64,000 nt of DNA from Microbacterium sp. Au-Mic1 (GTDB lineage: Bacteria > Actinomycetota > Actinomycetes > Actinomycetales > Microbacteriaceae), in assembly GCF_021341785.1 (NCBI RefSeq), contig NZ_JAJTTF010000001.1:310001-374000 (forward strand), in the 5' to 3' direction. Position 1 is the stretch's first letter; each line of letters opens with the position of its first letter. The notes below the pieces were generated by a model that saw nothing but the letters and a program-made list of their open reading frames with translations, was not told the origin of the DNA and did not search any database. Positions 24,005 through 32,773 of the stretch are shown here, piece after piece. The position numbers and the translations under genes were made by a program.

Positions 24005-25759
24005 TTAGTTCGAGTCGATAGAGCCGATAGCGGCATCGATGGTTCCTGTAGCGAGGTCGATTGCGCCCTCGGGGGTGTCTGCGGTTCGGGATGAGATCCG
24101 CATACGGTCGTTGCTCAGGTCGAACTCAACGGAGTCCGTCGTACCGAGCTGGATAGGTGTGCCGTCTAGGCGGACAAGTAGCTCTTGCTCTGCGCGCGCG
24201 TCCCAGTCGGAGACGGTCTCCAGCGTCAGAGTGCGCCCCTTCGCCTGTGCGCGCTCCACGGCATAGCGGGCGCGTCCCGGCCCTGGATACTCTCTGCGGA
24301 CCTCACGGCGAACGATCTTGGTCGGCGTGGGCGTGAGGAAGTACGAGTCGTCCTGTCGCCGCTCAGCGCCGTTAGCGTCTGGCCAGGCGTACGAGTAAAC
24401 CGCACCGTCGAACCAATCGTCAGACTCGCGCGAGGTCTCCTCGTCGGCGGCAATGATGTTCACGCCGTACGAGAGGTTCAGGGCACCCGGCGCACGGTAT
24501 CCGTCCTTGCGCAGGGTCCACTTCTGATTCTCGTCACACACAAGGCGGAAGCCTTGGCTCTGGAGAATCGGACTCAGGAAGTCCACGCCGCCCTGACCGG
24601 CGCGCCATGTGAACAACTCTCGTGGACGCTCGACCACGGCCTCACGCTCGGAGGGGCTGTTGTCTGCCGTGTCGCGCCACTTGTAGCCGTACGCGGGCGT
24701 GCTCGGGCGGCTACCGAAGAAGTACTCTGCGCCGTCCGCCTCGGGCATGGCGGGATCAACCTCTTGCAGGCTGAACTGTGACCATGTGATGTTGCCCGAG
24801 GTACCGCCGTGGTAGACGCGGAAGAACACATCGGAAGTGCCCTGCGGGACCGTGAACTTGACCGAGACGCGAGTACCGGCAACGGCTCCAGAGGATGCCG
24901 TGTTGGGTACCTGCGGGCTGTGCCAGACCTTGTAAGCCGGTGAGAAGCCGCCGCCTGTCGCGTGCACGACAAGCGCACGCTGGCGCGGGAGTGTGGTGCC
25001 GGTGTTCATGTCCGTGTCTACGGGGCCGGAACCGCCGATGACCGTTCGTACTGCGCCGTTCGCGGAGAATACGTAGGTCTTTCCGATCTGGACGCCGAAG
25101 TTCATTCCGTTGACCGCGCCGACCGTCACATACCCGTCATTGCTCGTCGGCGTGTGGATGTGCACACCGTTGTGAGCTACGCCGTTGATCGGCCCCGGCT
25201 GCGCGGTGTCAACGGCTGTCGTGACATTCGCCTGTGACCACTGGCCCGCCGTGCCGATGTAGCGCGGATCCTTGATGAGGTTGACGGCATCCCAATAGGG
25301 CGTGACGTTAGCGTCGTCGGTACCCGGCTCCAGGCTCGCGCCGATCTTGGAGAGCACATAGTTCGTCAGAGCGCGGATAGAGCTGGCGTACTGGCGCGGC
25401 GTGGTGTCATCCGCGAGCGGCCCCACATCCTGAAGCACGGCCTCATCGGACGCAAGGGACAGCTCTACGTCACCGGTCGCACGGTTCGGGCGCACCTTGC
25501 GGAGTGACAGATTGAACGTGCGGCTCTTGATGAGGGCACCGGTCTTGGACCCAGCCGTGATGATGACGCGGCGCTTCAGCCGCGGATCGAAGTTCACGAG
25601 CTGCGCCGTGTCGGTGACGGGCACCGTCAGAGAAGCGTCTACGTGCGGAAAGCGTGCGACATCGAGTGTGATGCGTCCGGCCTTGATTGAGAGCGGCACG
25701 TTGGCGTACGGCACCCCGAGCACGAGAGCGGCGGAGTAGGTGTGTAGCGAGACGGTCAA
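24005..25759 (-). CDS. Large minor tail (tail-tip/hub) protein with carbohydrate-binding-like insert
   Basis: This 584-residue protein has N-terminal and C-terminal parts resembling siphovirus baseplate hub proteins (RITLDVARFPHVDASLTV; RVIITAGSKTGALIKSRTFN; FRLVCDENQKWTLRKDGYR; GTPIQLGTTDSVEFDLSNDR). At about residues 150-350 sits a jelly-roll-like segment (NLIKDPRYIGTAGQWSQAN ... DVFFRVYHGG) ending in a YFFG-x(10)-YKWRDTADNSPSE signature. That signature is typical of carbohydrate-binding modules in phage tails. It starts at TTG, overlapping the upstream stop by 4 nt with GAGGTG 6 nt before, so it is translationally coupled. It likely contacts the host surface. Confidence 0.78.
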   Translation of the reverse strand: MTVSLHTYSAALVLGVPYANVPLSIKAGRITLDVARFPHVDASLTVPVTDTAQLVNFDPRLKRRVIITAGSKTGALIKSRTFNLSLRKVRPNRATGDVELSLASDEAVLQDVGPLADDTTPRQYASSIRALTNYVLSKIGASLEPGTDDANVTPYWDAVNLIKDPRYIGTAGQWSQANVTTAVDTAQPGPINGVAHNGVHIHTPTSNDGYVTVGAVNGMNFGVQIGKTYVFSANGAVRTVIGGSGPVDTDMNTGTTLPRQRALVVHATGGGFSPAYKVWHSPQVPNTASSGAVAGTRVSVKFTVPQGTSDVFFRVYHGGTSGNITWSQFSLQEVDPAMPEADGAEYFFGSRPSTPAYGYKWRDTADNSPSEREAVVERPRELFTWRAGQGGVDFLSPILQSQGFRLVCDENQKWTLRKDGYRAPGALNLSYGVNIIAADEETSRESDDWFDGAVYSYAWPDANGAERRQDDSYFLTPTPTKIVRREVRREYPGPGRARYAVERAQAKGRTLTLETVSDWDARAEQELLVRLDGTPIQLGTTDSVEFDLSNDRMRISSRTADTPEGAIDLATGTIDAAIGSIDSN

Positions 25760-26118
25760 GGCGTCACCTCTTGGAAGGGGACGCTCAGAGTCCAGTGATC
25801 GCGGGTCTCAGGGTCGAGCTTCAGGGATAGCGCCTGCGATTCGGGCACCACGAACGACATGCTCACGGTGCGTTCGTCAGAGGACAGCACGAACACGGCG
25901 GGATCGCTCAGGGCGTTCCATGCCATGTTTGCATCGGCCTCGACGGCGAAGAGTAGCGAGAGCGTACCCGTCTTCATTCCGGCAGGGCGGAGCGTGATGT
26001 CCGGGTTCGTGCGCCCAAGGATGGGATGCACGATAGAGCCGCCCGAGCGGGACGCCTCGAAACCATCGATCAGGATAGGTGTGATGGTTGTAGCACCGGC
26101 TGTGATTGTCGTAGCCAT
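25756..26118 (-). CDS. Small minor tail protein (distal tail region)
   Basis: This 120-residue beta-rich protein (ITPILIDGFEASRSGGSIVHPILG ... TGTLSLLFAVEADANMAW) lies directly after the tape measure, the usual place for the distal tail protein. It overlaps the tape-measure stop by 1 nt and the next gene by 4 nt. Function is assigned by order and fold impression, without a diagnostic motif. Confidence 0.6.
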   Translation of the reverse strand: MATTITAGATTITPILIDGFEASRSGGSIVHPILGRTNPDITLRPAGMKTGTLSLLFAVEADANMAWNALSDPAVFVLSSDERTVSMSFVVPESQALSLKLDPETRDHWTLSVPFQEVTP

Positions 26119-27287
26119 TAGTCCCAGGTACCTCCGGAATCGACCTTCACGCGGCCATACATTGTGAAGCTGCGTCCGTCGTTATCGCTCATGAATCGGT
26201 TGACGGCCTGCTGTGCATTCCAGACAGCCGCGTTCAGATTGAGAACAACGTCACGGCCATTGACAGAGTTGATGATGCCGTCGGCGTCACCCTTGAACTT
26301 GGAGAGATCCGCGGTCGCCTTACCGGTCTGCGCGTCGATGAGAACTTGCTTGCCGTCCGGCAGGGTGAAGACGCTATTACCCACCGCGTCAATCTCGATG
26401 GAAGCGTTGTCGGCGTGAGAGACGATGTTTAGAAGCGACTGCGAGTACTCATCCGCGCGAGCCGCACCCGCGGACATCTCGCCGGTCAGCTTGTTGAATG
26501 CGTCGTAGCCCTGCGATGTCTCGTCCTTGAGGGTGCGCATCTCGTGGCTGAGCCCGCGGGTGTTGCCGCCCACGGTCTCGATAGCATCGCTGACCGTCTG
26601 AGAGTTGGACGCTAGGTTGTCCTCCACGACACCGAGCGCGGTCATGTCTCCGGCCATAGCGTTGATCGCGTCAGAGGTCGAGACGTGCCAATTCTTGGCG
26701 TTCTTGACGGCCTCGGCGTAACGGTCCTTGTCGGTGTAGATCGCTTCGACCGTGGCGAAGTCGGCTAGCGCGCCCTCCATCGTGGAGAGCCCACCAATGT
26801 AGGCGGCGGTCCAATCCGCGATTCGCTGTTGACGCTCCTCCTCTTGCTTCTGGATCTCTTGGAATCCAGCGATGAGAAGACCGATACCTGCGGCTCCACC
26901 CGCGAGCGCGAGGGACGCACCGAGCCCGCCGACCGATCCGGCGAGACCACCGAACACGTCCTGAGCTACCTGCGGCAGGTCTTCAAGGTCGCCGCGGAAG
27001 CTGGAGAACGTCTCTCCAAGGTTCTGCTTCAGCTCGCCGGAGACCTCTTCACCCGCGTCCCCGAGCTTGCGGAGCGGGTCAGGCTTGATGTCCCTTACGG
27101 AGTCGTCCAGCTTCTCGGCTGCGCGAGACATCTCACGGAAGCTGCGCTCTACCTTGTCCGCGTTCCGGTCGGCATCGCGCGCCATGTCGTCGAGCGAGTC
27201 GGCTACCTTGTCGAACTCCTTCGATAGATCCTTGACGTTGCTCTGTGCCTGGCGAGTGTTCGCGAGAATATCAACGGAGAGTGCCAT
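26118..27287 (-). CDS. Short tape measure protein
   Basis: This 389-residue protein starts with a long charged coiled coil (about residues 10-110, KEFDKVADSLDDMARDADRN). A hydrophobic glycine/alanine segment follows at about 125-160 (GGLAGSVGGLGASLALAGGAAG), then alpha-helical sequence. This is the tape-measure pattern. At roughly 1.5 angstrom per residue it predicts a tail near 58 nm, very short for a siphovirus. It overlaps its neighbours by single bases (TAATG). Confidence 0.82.
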   Translation of the reverse strand: MALSVDILANTRQAQSNVKDLSKEFDKVADSLDDMARDADRNADKVERSFREMSRAAEKLDDSVRDIKPDPLRKLGDAGEEVSGELKQNLGETFSSFRGDLEDLPQVAQDVFGGLAGSVGGLGASLALAGGAAGIGLLIAGFQEIQKQEEERQQRIADWTAAYIGGLSTMEGALADFATVEAIYTDKDRYAEAVKNAKNWHVSTSDAINAMAGDMTALGVVEDNLASNSQTVSDAIETVGGNTRGLSHEMRTLKDETSQGYDAFNKLTGEMSAGAARADEYSQSLLNIVSHADNASIEIDAVGNSVFTLPDGKQVLIDAQTGKATADLSKFKGDADGIINSVNGRDVVLNLNAAVWNAQQAVNRFMSDNDGRSFTMYGRVKVDSGGTWD

Positions 27288-27790
27288 TATTCCTGAACTC
27301 CTTCCAGGGCCTTGGCGATGGTCTTAACGGTTGTCTGCACGTACAGTGACGCTGCACGCGGAATGTAATTGCGAACCGCGGGGAAGAATACGTATCCCTT
27401 GCTGCGGCGCGGCTTGATCTGCGGCATAGAGCGGGTGACGGAATGGGATCCGCCCTTCTTGCTCTTGCGCTGATAGGTCACGGGCTTCTGCTCACGTCCG
27501 AACTCCACGGCTGCGTAATCGGTCTTCGGGTTCAGACCGCCCGACAGAGCGCGACCCTTGGCCGCGCTCTGTAGGCGCATGTTCTGATTCGACACGGACA
27601 CCACAGCGGTGTTCACGATGACCGCAGATTCGAGCCTTGTATTAGAACGCTCGGCTAGTTCCTTCTTGAACTCGGGAGTAGCGAGAGCCTTCGAATGCAC
27701 TCGAATCTGTTTCTGTATCGTCTTGTCCAGACCGCGAATCGCGAGGATTGTCGCCATAAGCTCTGGAGACTTGAAAACGTCAATCCTCAT
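27287..27790 (-). CDS. HK97 gp10-like head-tail/tail completion protein
   Basis: This 167-residue basic protein (DKTIQKQIRVHSKALATPEF, YAAVEFGREQKPVTYQRKSKKGG, GYVFFPAVRNYIPRAASLYVQ) resembles the gp10 family of connector or tail-completion proteins. Its position between the tail tube and tape-measure genes is where most siphophages encode the frameshifted tail-assembly chaperones; none is present here. It may have taken over that role, or the short tail may need no chaperone. Confidence 0.6.
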   Translation of the reverse strand: MRIDVFKSPELMATILAIRGLDKTIQKQIRVHSKALATPEFKKELAERSNTRLESAVIVNTAVVSVSNQNMRLQSAAKGRALSGGLNPKTDYAAVEFGREQKPVTYQRKSKKGGSHSVTRSMPQIKPRRSKGYVFFPAVRNYIPRAASLYVQTTVKTIAKALEGVQE

Positions 27791-27798
27791 GACGGGCC

Positions 27799-28218
27799 TT
27801 ACGCGATAGTTACGGACGGCTCACCGACAACGGCAACCTGAATTGTTGCTGTTGCGACAGTGTCGATATCTCCACCGATGGTTCCCGGGGCAACAATGAT
27901 CGTCGCGGTTACGGTTGCGGCGGTTCCTGTGGCGGGCTTCTTTGGCTTGAACTCGATAGTTACGGGCTTACCCTGATTCGTCTTCAGGTACTGAGACAGG
28001 CTGTTTGACGTGGTCCAGTCCTGCGCGAAGGTAAGGGTTCCGTCGTAGACGGGTGTCGACATGAACGCATACTGAGATGCGGGCGACATTCCCTTCCACC
28101 GCACAATGTTGGAGGTCGGCTCGAAACGCACCGTTGTGAGGCTCGCCTCATATGTATCGGTTCCGATCTTCACCGACACGTCGTTTAGAAAGATGGGCTG
28201 TACTGGAATTGCGGCCAT
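27799..28218 (-). CDS. Major tail (tube) protein
   Basis: This 139-residue beta-rich protein (FLNDVSVKIGTDTYEASLTTV, YDGTLTFAQDWTTSNSLSQYL, GKPVTIEFKPKKP) has the size and pattern of siphovirus tail tube proteins that stack as hexameric rings. It is followed by the gp10-like gene and tape measure. Confidence 0.75.
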   Translation of the reverse strand: MAAIPVQPIFLNDVSVKIGTDTYEASLTTVRFEPTSNIVRWKGMSPASQYAFMSTPVYDGTLTFAQDWTTSNSLSQYLKTNQGKPVTIEFKPKKPATGTAATVTATIIVAPGTIGGDIDTVATATIQVAVVGEPSVTIA

Positions 28219-28221
28219 GAT

Positions 28222-28644
28222 TTATTCCTCCGGCTCTGTTGGTGTGTCCGCGGCGAGGAACATCGGGGATACCTCTGCGGGGGTTGTGGTGATGTAAAGG
28301 GGGATGTCGATTGCCAGGCGGTCGTTGTAACCGACAATGCTCGGCGCATCGTGCATGAACCGCGGGCCTAGATAGTCCTCGGCTGCGTTCATGTATTCCT
28401 CAAGGTCGTCTCCGGCCCGATCCAAATCGGTGCGTGCAGAGATGATCGTGAGAAGAAGCTCCACGCGCTTAGCTCTCAGCGGCGCGGTGGGCTCCCGGCG
28501 CAAACCCTTGAGGCGGATAAGTGCGGTGTCCTGTGCGAGCTGGTCTAGCTCGCGCTCGGTGGCGATGACGCGGAGCTGAGAGAGGATCGGATCCTCGGCC
28601 CAGTCCTCGCGGAACAGTGCTTCTATGTCCTTACGAAGGCTCAT
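28222..28644 (-). CDS. Tail terminator / connector-like protein
   Basis: This 140-residue protein (MSLRKDIEALFREDWAED, LIRLKGLRREPTAPLRAKRVE, DDLEEYMNAAEDYLG) has a helix-strand pattern like tail terminator proteins that cap the tube at the neck. Its position just before the major tail protein agrees. Its ATG overlaps the upstream stop by 4 nt. Confidence 0.6.
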   Translation of the reverse strand: MSLRKDIEALFREDWAEDPILSQLRVIATERELDQLAQDTALIRLKGLRREPTAPLRAKRVELLLTIISARTDLDRAGDDLEEYMNAAEDYLGPRFMHDAPSIVGYNDRLAIDIPLYITTTPAEVSPMFLAADTPTEPEE

Positions 28645-30011
28645 GCGATTGCTCCTAGTCCTTGTTCGGGGCGGAGCATCTGCTTAACTGCCCAGTCGAG
28701 CGGGTACGTGTTGACGCCGTATCCGCTGCCGTCGAAGTCGCCACCAGACACGGGCGCAACTCCGGCGTTCGCCATGTTGCGGGCCTGCGTGATGATCGCC
28801 AGGAAGTAGTTCTCTGGAATCTCGGGCGGAGCCGGAACGAACACGTTCGGTCGGTAGGTCTCGGCGGATGCTGACGCGTTTACCGCGCCCTCCCATGCGT
28901 AGGTGCGGCCTAGGCGCGTGGGTGTGTCTCCGGAGAACCACAGCCCCGCATAGTCACCCGCGAAGATGCCGATCTGGTCAAACCACGTGTTCTGTGTCGC
29001 GGACGGGTAGAGCACCGCGGGACCGTTGATGTTCTCCCGGACCTCGCTGATTACGTCCCCGGGGTCTCGGCGCGTGGCGAGCAGCGTATTAGCGCCGGGG
29101 ATGTTCGCTACCGTGACGGTCGGGTTCGCGCCGGTCGGGATCGTCCGCATCGACATGTTGCCGTCTGTCGCCCAGATACCGGAACGGATCGGCACACAGT
29201 TGGATGCGACGACACCAGGCACGAGAACGGCGGTCAGCTCGCTTATGCTCGCGTTCGCCGCACCGACCCACCGAGTAGAGAAGTCGGCGTCCGGCGCGCT
29301 CTGTCCGGCACCGTCGAAGTACGGTCCAGGGGTCGCTACGTCTAGCTCTAGTAGCGCCTCGTCCACATAGAACGTGATCGCCTGCGCGGTGCTGCGCGTA
29401 CGCACGATGATGTACGGGTTGAGTCCGCTGTTCGCGCGGTTGTTCGGCATCGTCACGAGCTGCCAAGCACCCGTGCCGGTGAAGGGAACGCTCGTGCTCG
29501 GCCCACCCGTGGAGTTGCCTAGCGCCTCCATGTTCGCGCCGACCGGGGCGAATACCCACACTGACGCCGCATAGGGCCGATTCAGGTACATCCCCGGGAC
29601 GGTGTACGTGCTGGAGTACACACCCTCACCCGACGTTGCTCCCGCGGTAACTACCTGGAGAGACGCTGTGCCTCGGTGCGCCTGCGTGGTGACGCGCGAG
29701 ATCGTGGCGGAGTTTGTGACCGTCCACAGAGAAGCGTCGGTCTCGAAGCTCGGATTGCGAATGACGTTCTGGCGCAGGACAACCGTGTTGCCCGCCGTGC
29801 CGATGGACGGATCCGGGAAGAGGTTCCGACTCATCACCGTAGGCGGACCGAGAACGATCGTGCCGTTGACGGGGTTGACCGGGAGCGGAGGGGCGTAAGC
29901 AAGGCACTGCGATTTGGCCACCGACAGATACATTTCTGCGGTCGCCAAATCACCCGGCATATCGCGCCAGTATGGCGCTGCCGTTGTAGGTGTCGGGAAT
30001 GTGTACGACAT
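28641..30011 (-). CDS. Head-tail connector split by tandem carbohydrate-binding-like domains
   Basis: This is a 456-residue protein. The first about 48 residues (PYWRDMPGDLATAEMYLSVAKSQCLAYAPPLP) and last about 60 (PENYFLAIITQARNMANAG ... YPLDWAVKQMLRPEQGLGA) together resemble a single small helical head-tail connector. Between them lie some 340 beta-rich residues in two units. Each unit ends in the aromatic-FxG...W-x-G-x2-NASxS signature of phage carbohydrate-binding modules (PYFDGAGQSAP...RWVGAANASIS; LWFSGDTPTRLGRTYAWEGAVNASAS). Such modules are normally on tail tips, not the neck. It lies 18 bp after the capsid gene. Confidence 0.65.
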   Translation of the reverse strand: MSYTFPTPTTAAPYWRDMPGDLATAEMYLSVAKSQCLAYAPPLPVNPVNGTIVLGPPTVMSRNLFPDPSIGTAGNTVVLRQNVIRNPSFETDASLWTVTNSATISRVTTQAHRGTASLQVVTAGATSGEGVYSSTYTVPGMYLNRPYAASVWVFAPVGANMEALGNSTGGPSTSVPFTGTGAWQLVTMPNNRANSGLNPYIIVRTRSTAQAITFYVDEALLELDVATPGPYFDGAGQSAPDADFSTRWVGAANASISELTAVLVPGVVASNCVPIRSGIWATDGNMSMRTIPTGANPTVTVANIPGANTLLATRRDPGDVISEVRENINGPAVLYPSATQNTWFDQIGIFAGDYAGLWFSGDTPTRLGRTYAWEGAVNASASAETYRPNVFVPAPPEIPENYFLAIITQARNMANAGVAPVSGGDFDGSGYGVNTYPLDWAVKQMLRPEQGLGAIA

Positions 30012-30029
30012 TGCTTACGCCCCAGCCGT

Positions 30030-31589
30030 TTAGACGACAGTCACAGAGCGGATAGCAGCAGCGTTGTTAACGATTGCAGCCCAGTAGGCGAACACCGCAA
30101 CGTCAACTCCACCGTTGTGCACAGCCAGACCCTCAACGCGGATCGGAGCTCCGCCACCCAGGGTGTAGAACGTGGCCGCTTCCTTGGCACCGACGATGAC
30201 CTTTCCGGTACCGACGTTTCCGGGCTGAATGCTGAACGACTCAACGTCTCCAGCCTCAAGACCGAATCCAGCGTTCAGGTATGCCAGCTTGTCCTTGTCG
30301 GCCATCATTACGATGTCGCGCCACAGCTCAGGCGAGACAATGGCGAAGCTCGGCGCGTTGTCCGTGTTGATAACACCGAGAGCACCGTCGACGATTGCGG
30401 CGAGACCCTTCGGCACACCGGCAGGGACGGTTCCGGGCGCGGTAACCGTAGCGGCACCGGTAATGGTCGAAAGCACCTTGGCATCGAGCTTGCGAGCGAC
30501 ATCCTCAGTCTGGAGACGCATGTAGGACGCAATAACTTCGGTGTTTCCAAAGTCGTAGTACTTGCGGTCAATCTTGTTTCCACCCGCGATGATCGCGGCC
30601 TGTGCGGTTACAGGAATGGTGTCAAGCGCGCTGGTGGGAACCTCGGCGAGGTTACCGGCGTAGTCGCCTACGGTCGGCTCCTTGGTGGCGTCCCACTTCC
30701 AGCCGGTCACTGTCGGGGAGAGCAGCGTTCCGGAGTTAATGAGCGGCGTGTAGCGGCTGCGGTAGGGGCGGCGCTGCCACAGCTCGCGGACAGCCTGCGG
30801 GACGGTAACGTCCGCCTCAATCGTCACGGTCGAAGGACCGGACGCCTGGAGGTTCTGAACGGCGAACGCGGCACCCGCGTTTGCGAACGGGGCGAGAGCT
30901 TCAGGGTTGCTCTGTCGGTTGGCAATTGCCGCGAATAGTGCGGCCTCGTTGTCGTTGGCTGCCGGTGATACTGCGCCCGGCGCGTCAGGAACGATAGAAG
31001 ACACGGTGTCTTCCTCCATTTCGTTAGTTGGGTTCTCCTGCGCCGGGGCGGCGTCAGGGGTCTTGTCCTCGGCCTCTTCGGCCTCGGGGGTTTCGGGGTC
31101 TTCCTCGGCGTCGGGCGCGAGGGCGAATAGACCGGCAGAGGCGAATGCGCCTTCGGTCACGAGGGCCGCGCCTGAGATACGGGCGCTCAAGCCGTCAGCG
31201 GCGAACCGCACTTCGGCGCTGAGCTTGCGGAGCTTGTCCTTCTGACGGCTCAGCCATGAGTCGGCCTCATCGGTGTCGGCGAGTTGGAAGGTTGCTTCTA
31301 CGCCGCGCTCGGTCTTCTTCAGCTCGGTTGCGCGGCCTACCGGGTCGTATCGGTCGTGCTCGCGGTTCAGAGTGACGACGGACACATCACGCGGGATGTT
31401 GATGGTGTCGGCGGTGAAGACCACGCCCGTCTGTCCCGTGCTGTTAGTACGGCTCGGCTCACCGAACGGCACGAGCAGACCGCGAAGGGTGCGCGCCTCG
31501 GGGTCGTAGGTGAAATCGCCGTAGCTCTCTAGATGAGAAGCGGAATCATTCTCAATAAGAGAGTCGGAAGGGGCTAGTTCTTCGGACAT
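30030..31589 (-). CDS. Fused prohead protease-major capsid protein (HK97 type)
   Basis: This is a 519-residue protein. Residues about 20-150 are an HK97-type serine protease (RTLRGLLVPFGEPSRT, VVTLNREHDRYDPVGRATEL with the catalytic His, then LSAEVRFAADGLSARI with the Ser). A Glu/Ala/Pro-rich linker spans about 150-195. From about 225 to the end it is the HK97-fold capsid protein (VRELWQRRPYRSRYTPLINSG, DRKYYDFGNTEVIASYMRL, SFAIVSPELWRDIVMMADKD). In most phages these are separate genes. The fusion implies that every capsid subunit carries its own maturation protease, presumably removed by self-cleavage. Confidence 0.88.
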   Translation of the reverse strand: MSEELAPSDSLIENDSASHLESYGDFTYDPEARTLRGLLVPFGEPSRTNSTGQTGVVFTADTINIPRDVSVVTLNREHDRYDPVGRATELKKTERGVEATFQLADTDEADSWLSRQKDKLRKLSAEVRFAADGLSARISGAALVTEGAFASAGLFALAPDAEEDPETPEAEEAEDKTPDAAPAQENPTNEMEEDTVSSIVPDAPGAVSPAANDNEAALFAAIANRQSNPEALAPFANAGAAFAVQNLQASGPSTVTIEADVTVPQAVRELWQRRPYRSRYTPLINSGTLLSPTVTGWKWDATKEPTVGDYAGNLAEVPTSALDTIPVTAQAAIIAGGNKIDRKYYDFGNTEVIASYMRLQTEDVARKLDAKVLSTITGAATVTAPGTVPAGVPKGLAAIVDGALGVINTDNAPSFAIVSPELWRDIVMMADKDKLAYLNAGFGLEAGDVESFSIQPGNVGTGKVIVGAKEAATFYTLGGGAPIRVEGLAVHNGGVDVAVFAYWAAIVNNAAAIRSVTVV

Positions 31590-31593
31590 GGGG

Positions 31594-32715
31594 TTACTCC
31601 TGAGGGGCGGGAGACGCGGGAGTCTCTACCGGCTGGGTCTCGTCCGACGCTGCGCCGTGGCGGTCGTTCGGGACATTGATGAGGTTGGAACGGTCGAAGC
31701 GCACGACGGACCCGAGAGGCGTCACGTCCGGCATGGACAGGCGCGCCTCAATCGGAGCTAGCCAGTACTCCAGCCAGTCGATAAGACTCGTGCGCTGTCC
31801 CTCGGTCGTCACGTAGGTCAGGGACGCTGTAGCGGTCGAGCCGTCGAGCAGGGATGCGGGGAGATTGAGCGCGTTCGCAACGTCCAGACGTAGGGCGTTG
31901 AATGCCGTGTCGAACATCTCCGGCTTTGTGTCGCCGTGCGTCTGCATGGTGACCTTGGCAGGCAGGAATCCGACCATGCCGTTTTCCTGTGCGCGCTTGT
32001 TGCCCCAGGCTTCTACGAACGCCTCAGCCTCGGCCTGTGTGACCGTGTTCGGCGTTGTCTCCTGAAGGACGGTCATCGGGATGGGGTTGCGGGCCTTGGA
32101 AACGCGGGTACGGCTCAAGGCTCGCCATGCGCGGATCGTGTCTGCGCTGGTCGTGAGCACGCCCTCATCCGGCCCTTGGAAGAGGATCACGGAGTCGGGA
32201 TCCTGGACGTGTGCGCCGTTGACGCTCACGCCGGTCGGAGAATTGGCGTCGAACGTCCAGCGCTGAGGGGCAATGCGCACGGCGTCGAGAATCGGTGCGT
32301 GTGCTGCCCCCTCAGTCTTGGCTCCACGGCGGACGCCCCAGAGGCTCCAGCCGTTGAAGATCAGGTCATCGAGCGTGAGCGCCATTCGGTGCCACGGCGT
32401 CTGAAACGTGCCTGTATTAGAGAACCAATTCGGCTGGCGCTTTGCGGCGGTCCAACCGCTGCCGTCGAGCTTGCCAAGCTCAAGGGGAAGATCGGCGCAT
32501 GAACCGGTGATGATCGCACGGCCACGCTTTACCGGAGGAACAGTCATTGCCGCATTGCGATCCACTGCGTCCACGGAAGCGAAATGGTCACTGTACACAA
32601 GCGTGGTGACATTGGACTCGACGGGCCACAGAGAATAGGGCACCTGCACTCCAGAGGCGGTGGAAGAAACCACACCGCCCCCGGAGCCGAAGAAGAGGTT
32701 AGAAAGCCATGTCAT
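31594..32715 (-). CDS. Portal protein
   Basis: This 373-residue HK97/SPP1-type portal forms the ring through which DNA enters and leaves. Typical segments are VKRGRAIITGSCADLPLELG, WHRMALTLDDLIFNGWSLWGV, RVSKARNPIPMTVLQE and the C-terminal LRLDVANALNLPASLLDGSTATASLTY. A proline-rich tail ends the protein. A promoter-like element (32726-32745) lies just before the ATG, separating it transcriptionally from terminase. Confidence 0.9.
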   Translation of the reverse strand: MTWLSNLFFGSGGGVVSSTASGVQVPYSLWPVESNVTTLVYSDHFASVDAVDRNAAMTVPPVKRGRAIITGSCADLPLELGKLDGSGWTAAKRQPNWFSNTGTFQTPWHRMALTLDDLIFNGWSLWGVRRGAKTEGAAHAPILDAVRIAPQRWTFDANSPTGVSVNGAHVQDPDSVILFQGPDEGVLTTSADTIRAWRALSRTRVSKARNPIPMTVLQETTPNTVTQAEAEAFVEAWGNKRAQENGMVGFLPAKVTMQTHGDTKPEMFDTAFNALRLDVANALNLPASLLDGSTATASLTYVTTEGQRTSLIDWLEYWLAPIEARLSMPDVTPLGSVVRFDRSNLINVPNDRHGAASDETQPVETPASPAPQE

Positions 32716-32725
32716 GTTACATACA

Positions 32726-32745
32726 ATTATCCGGCATAATGCACA
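32726..32745 (-). promoter_or_regulatory. Phage promoter-like motif before the portal gene
   Basis: On the minus strand TGTGCATTATGCCGGATAAT, 11 bp before the portal ATG. It aligns with the elements at 35194 and 35697: TGTGC, 9 bp, then an ATAAT-type hexamer in all three. A fourth TGTGCAATAGG copy without the hexamer occurs on the + strand at 32763. Confidence 0.5.
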
Positions 32746-32773
32746 GGGCTATTTGCTGGAAATGTGCAATAGG

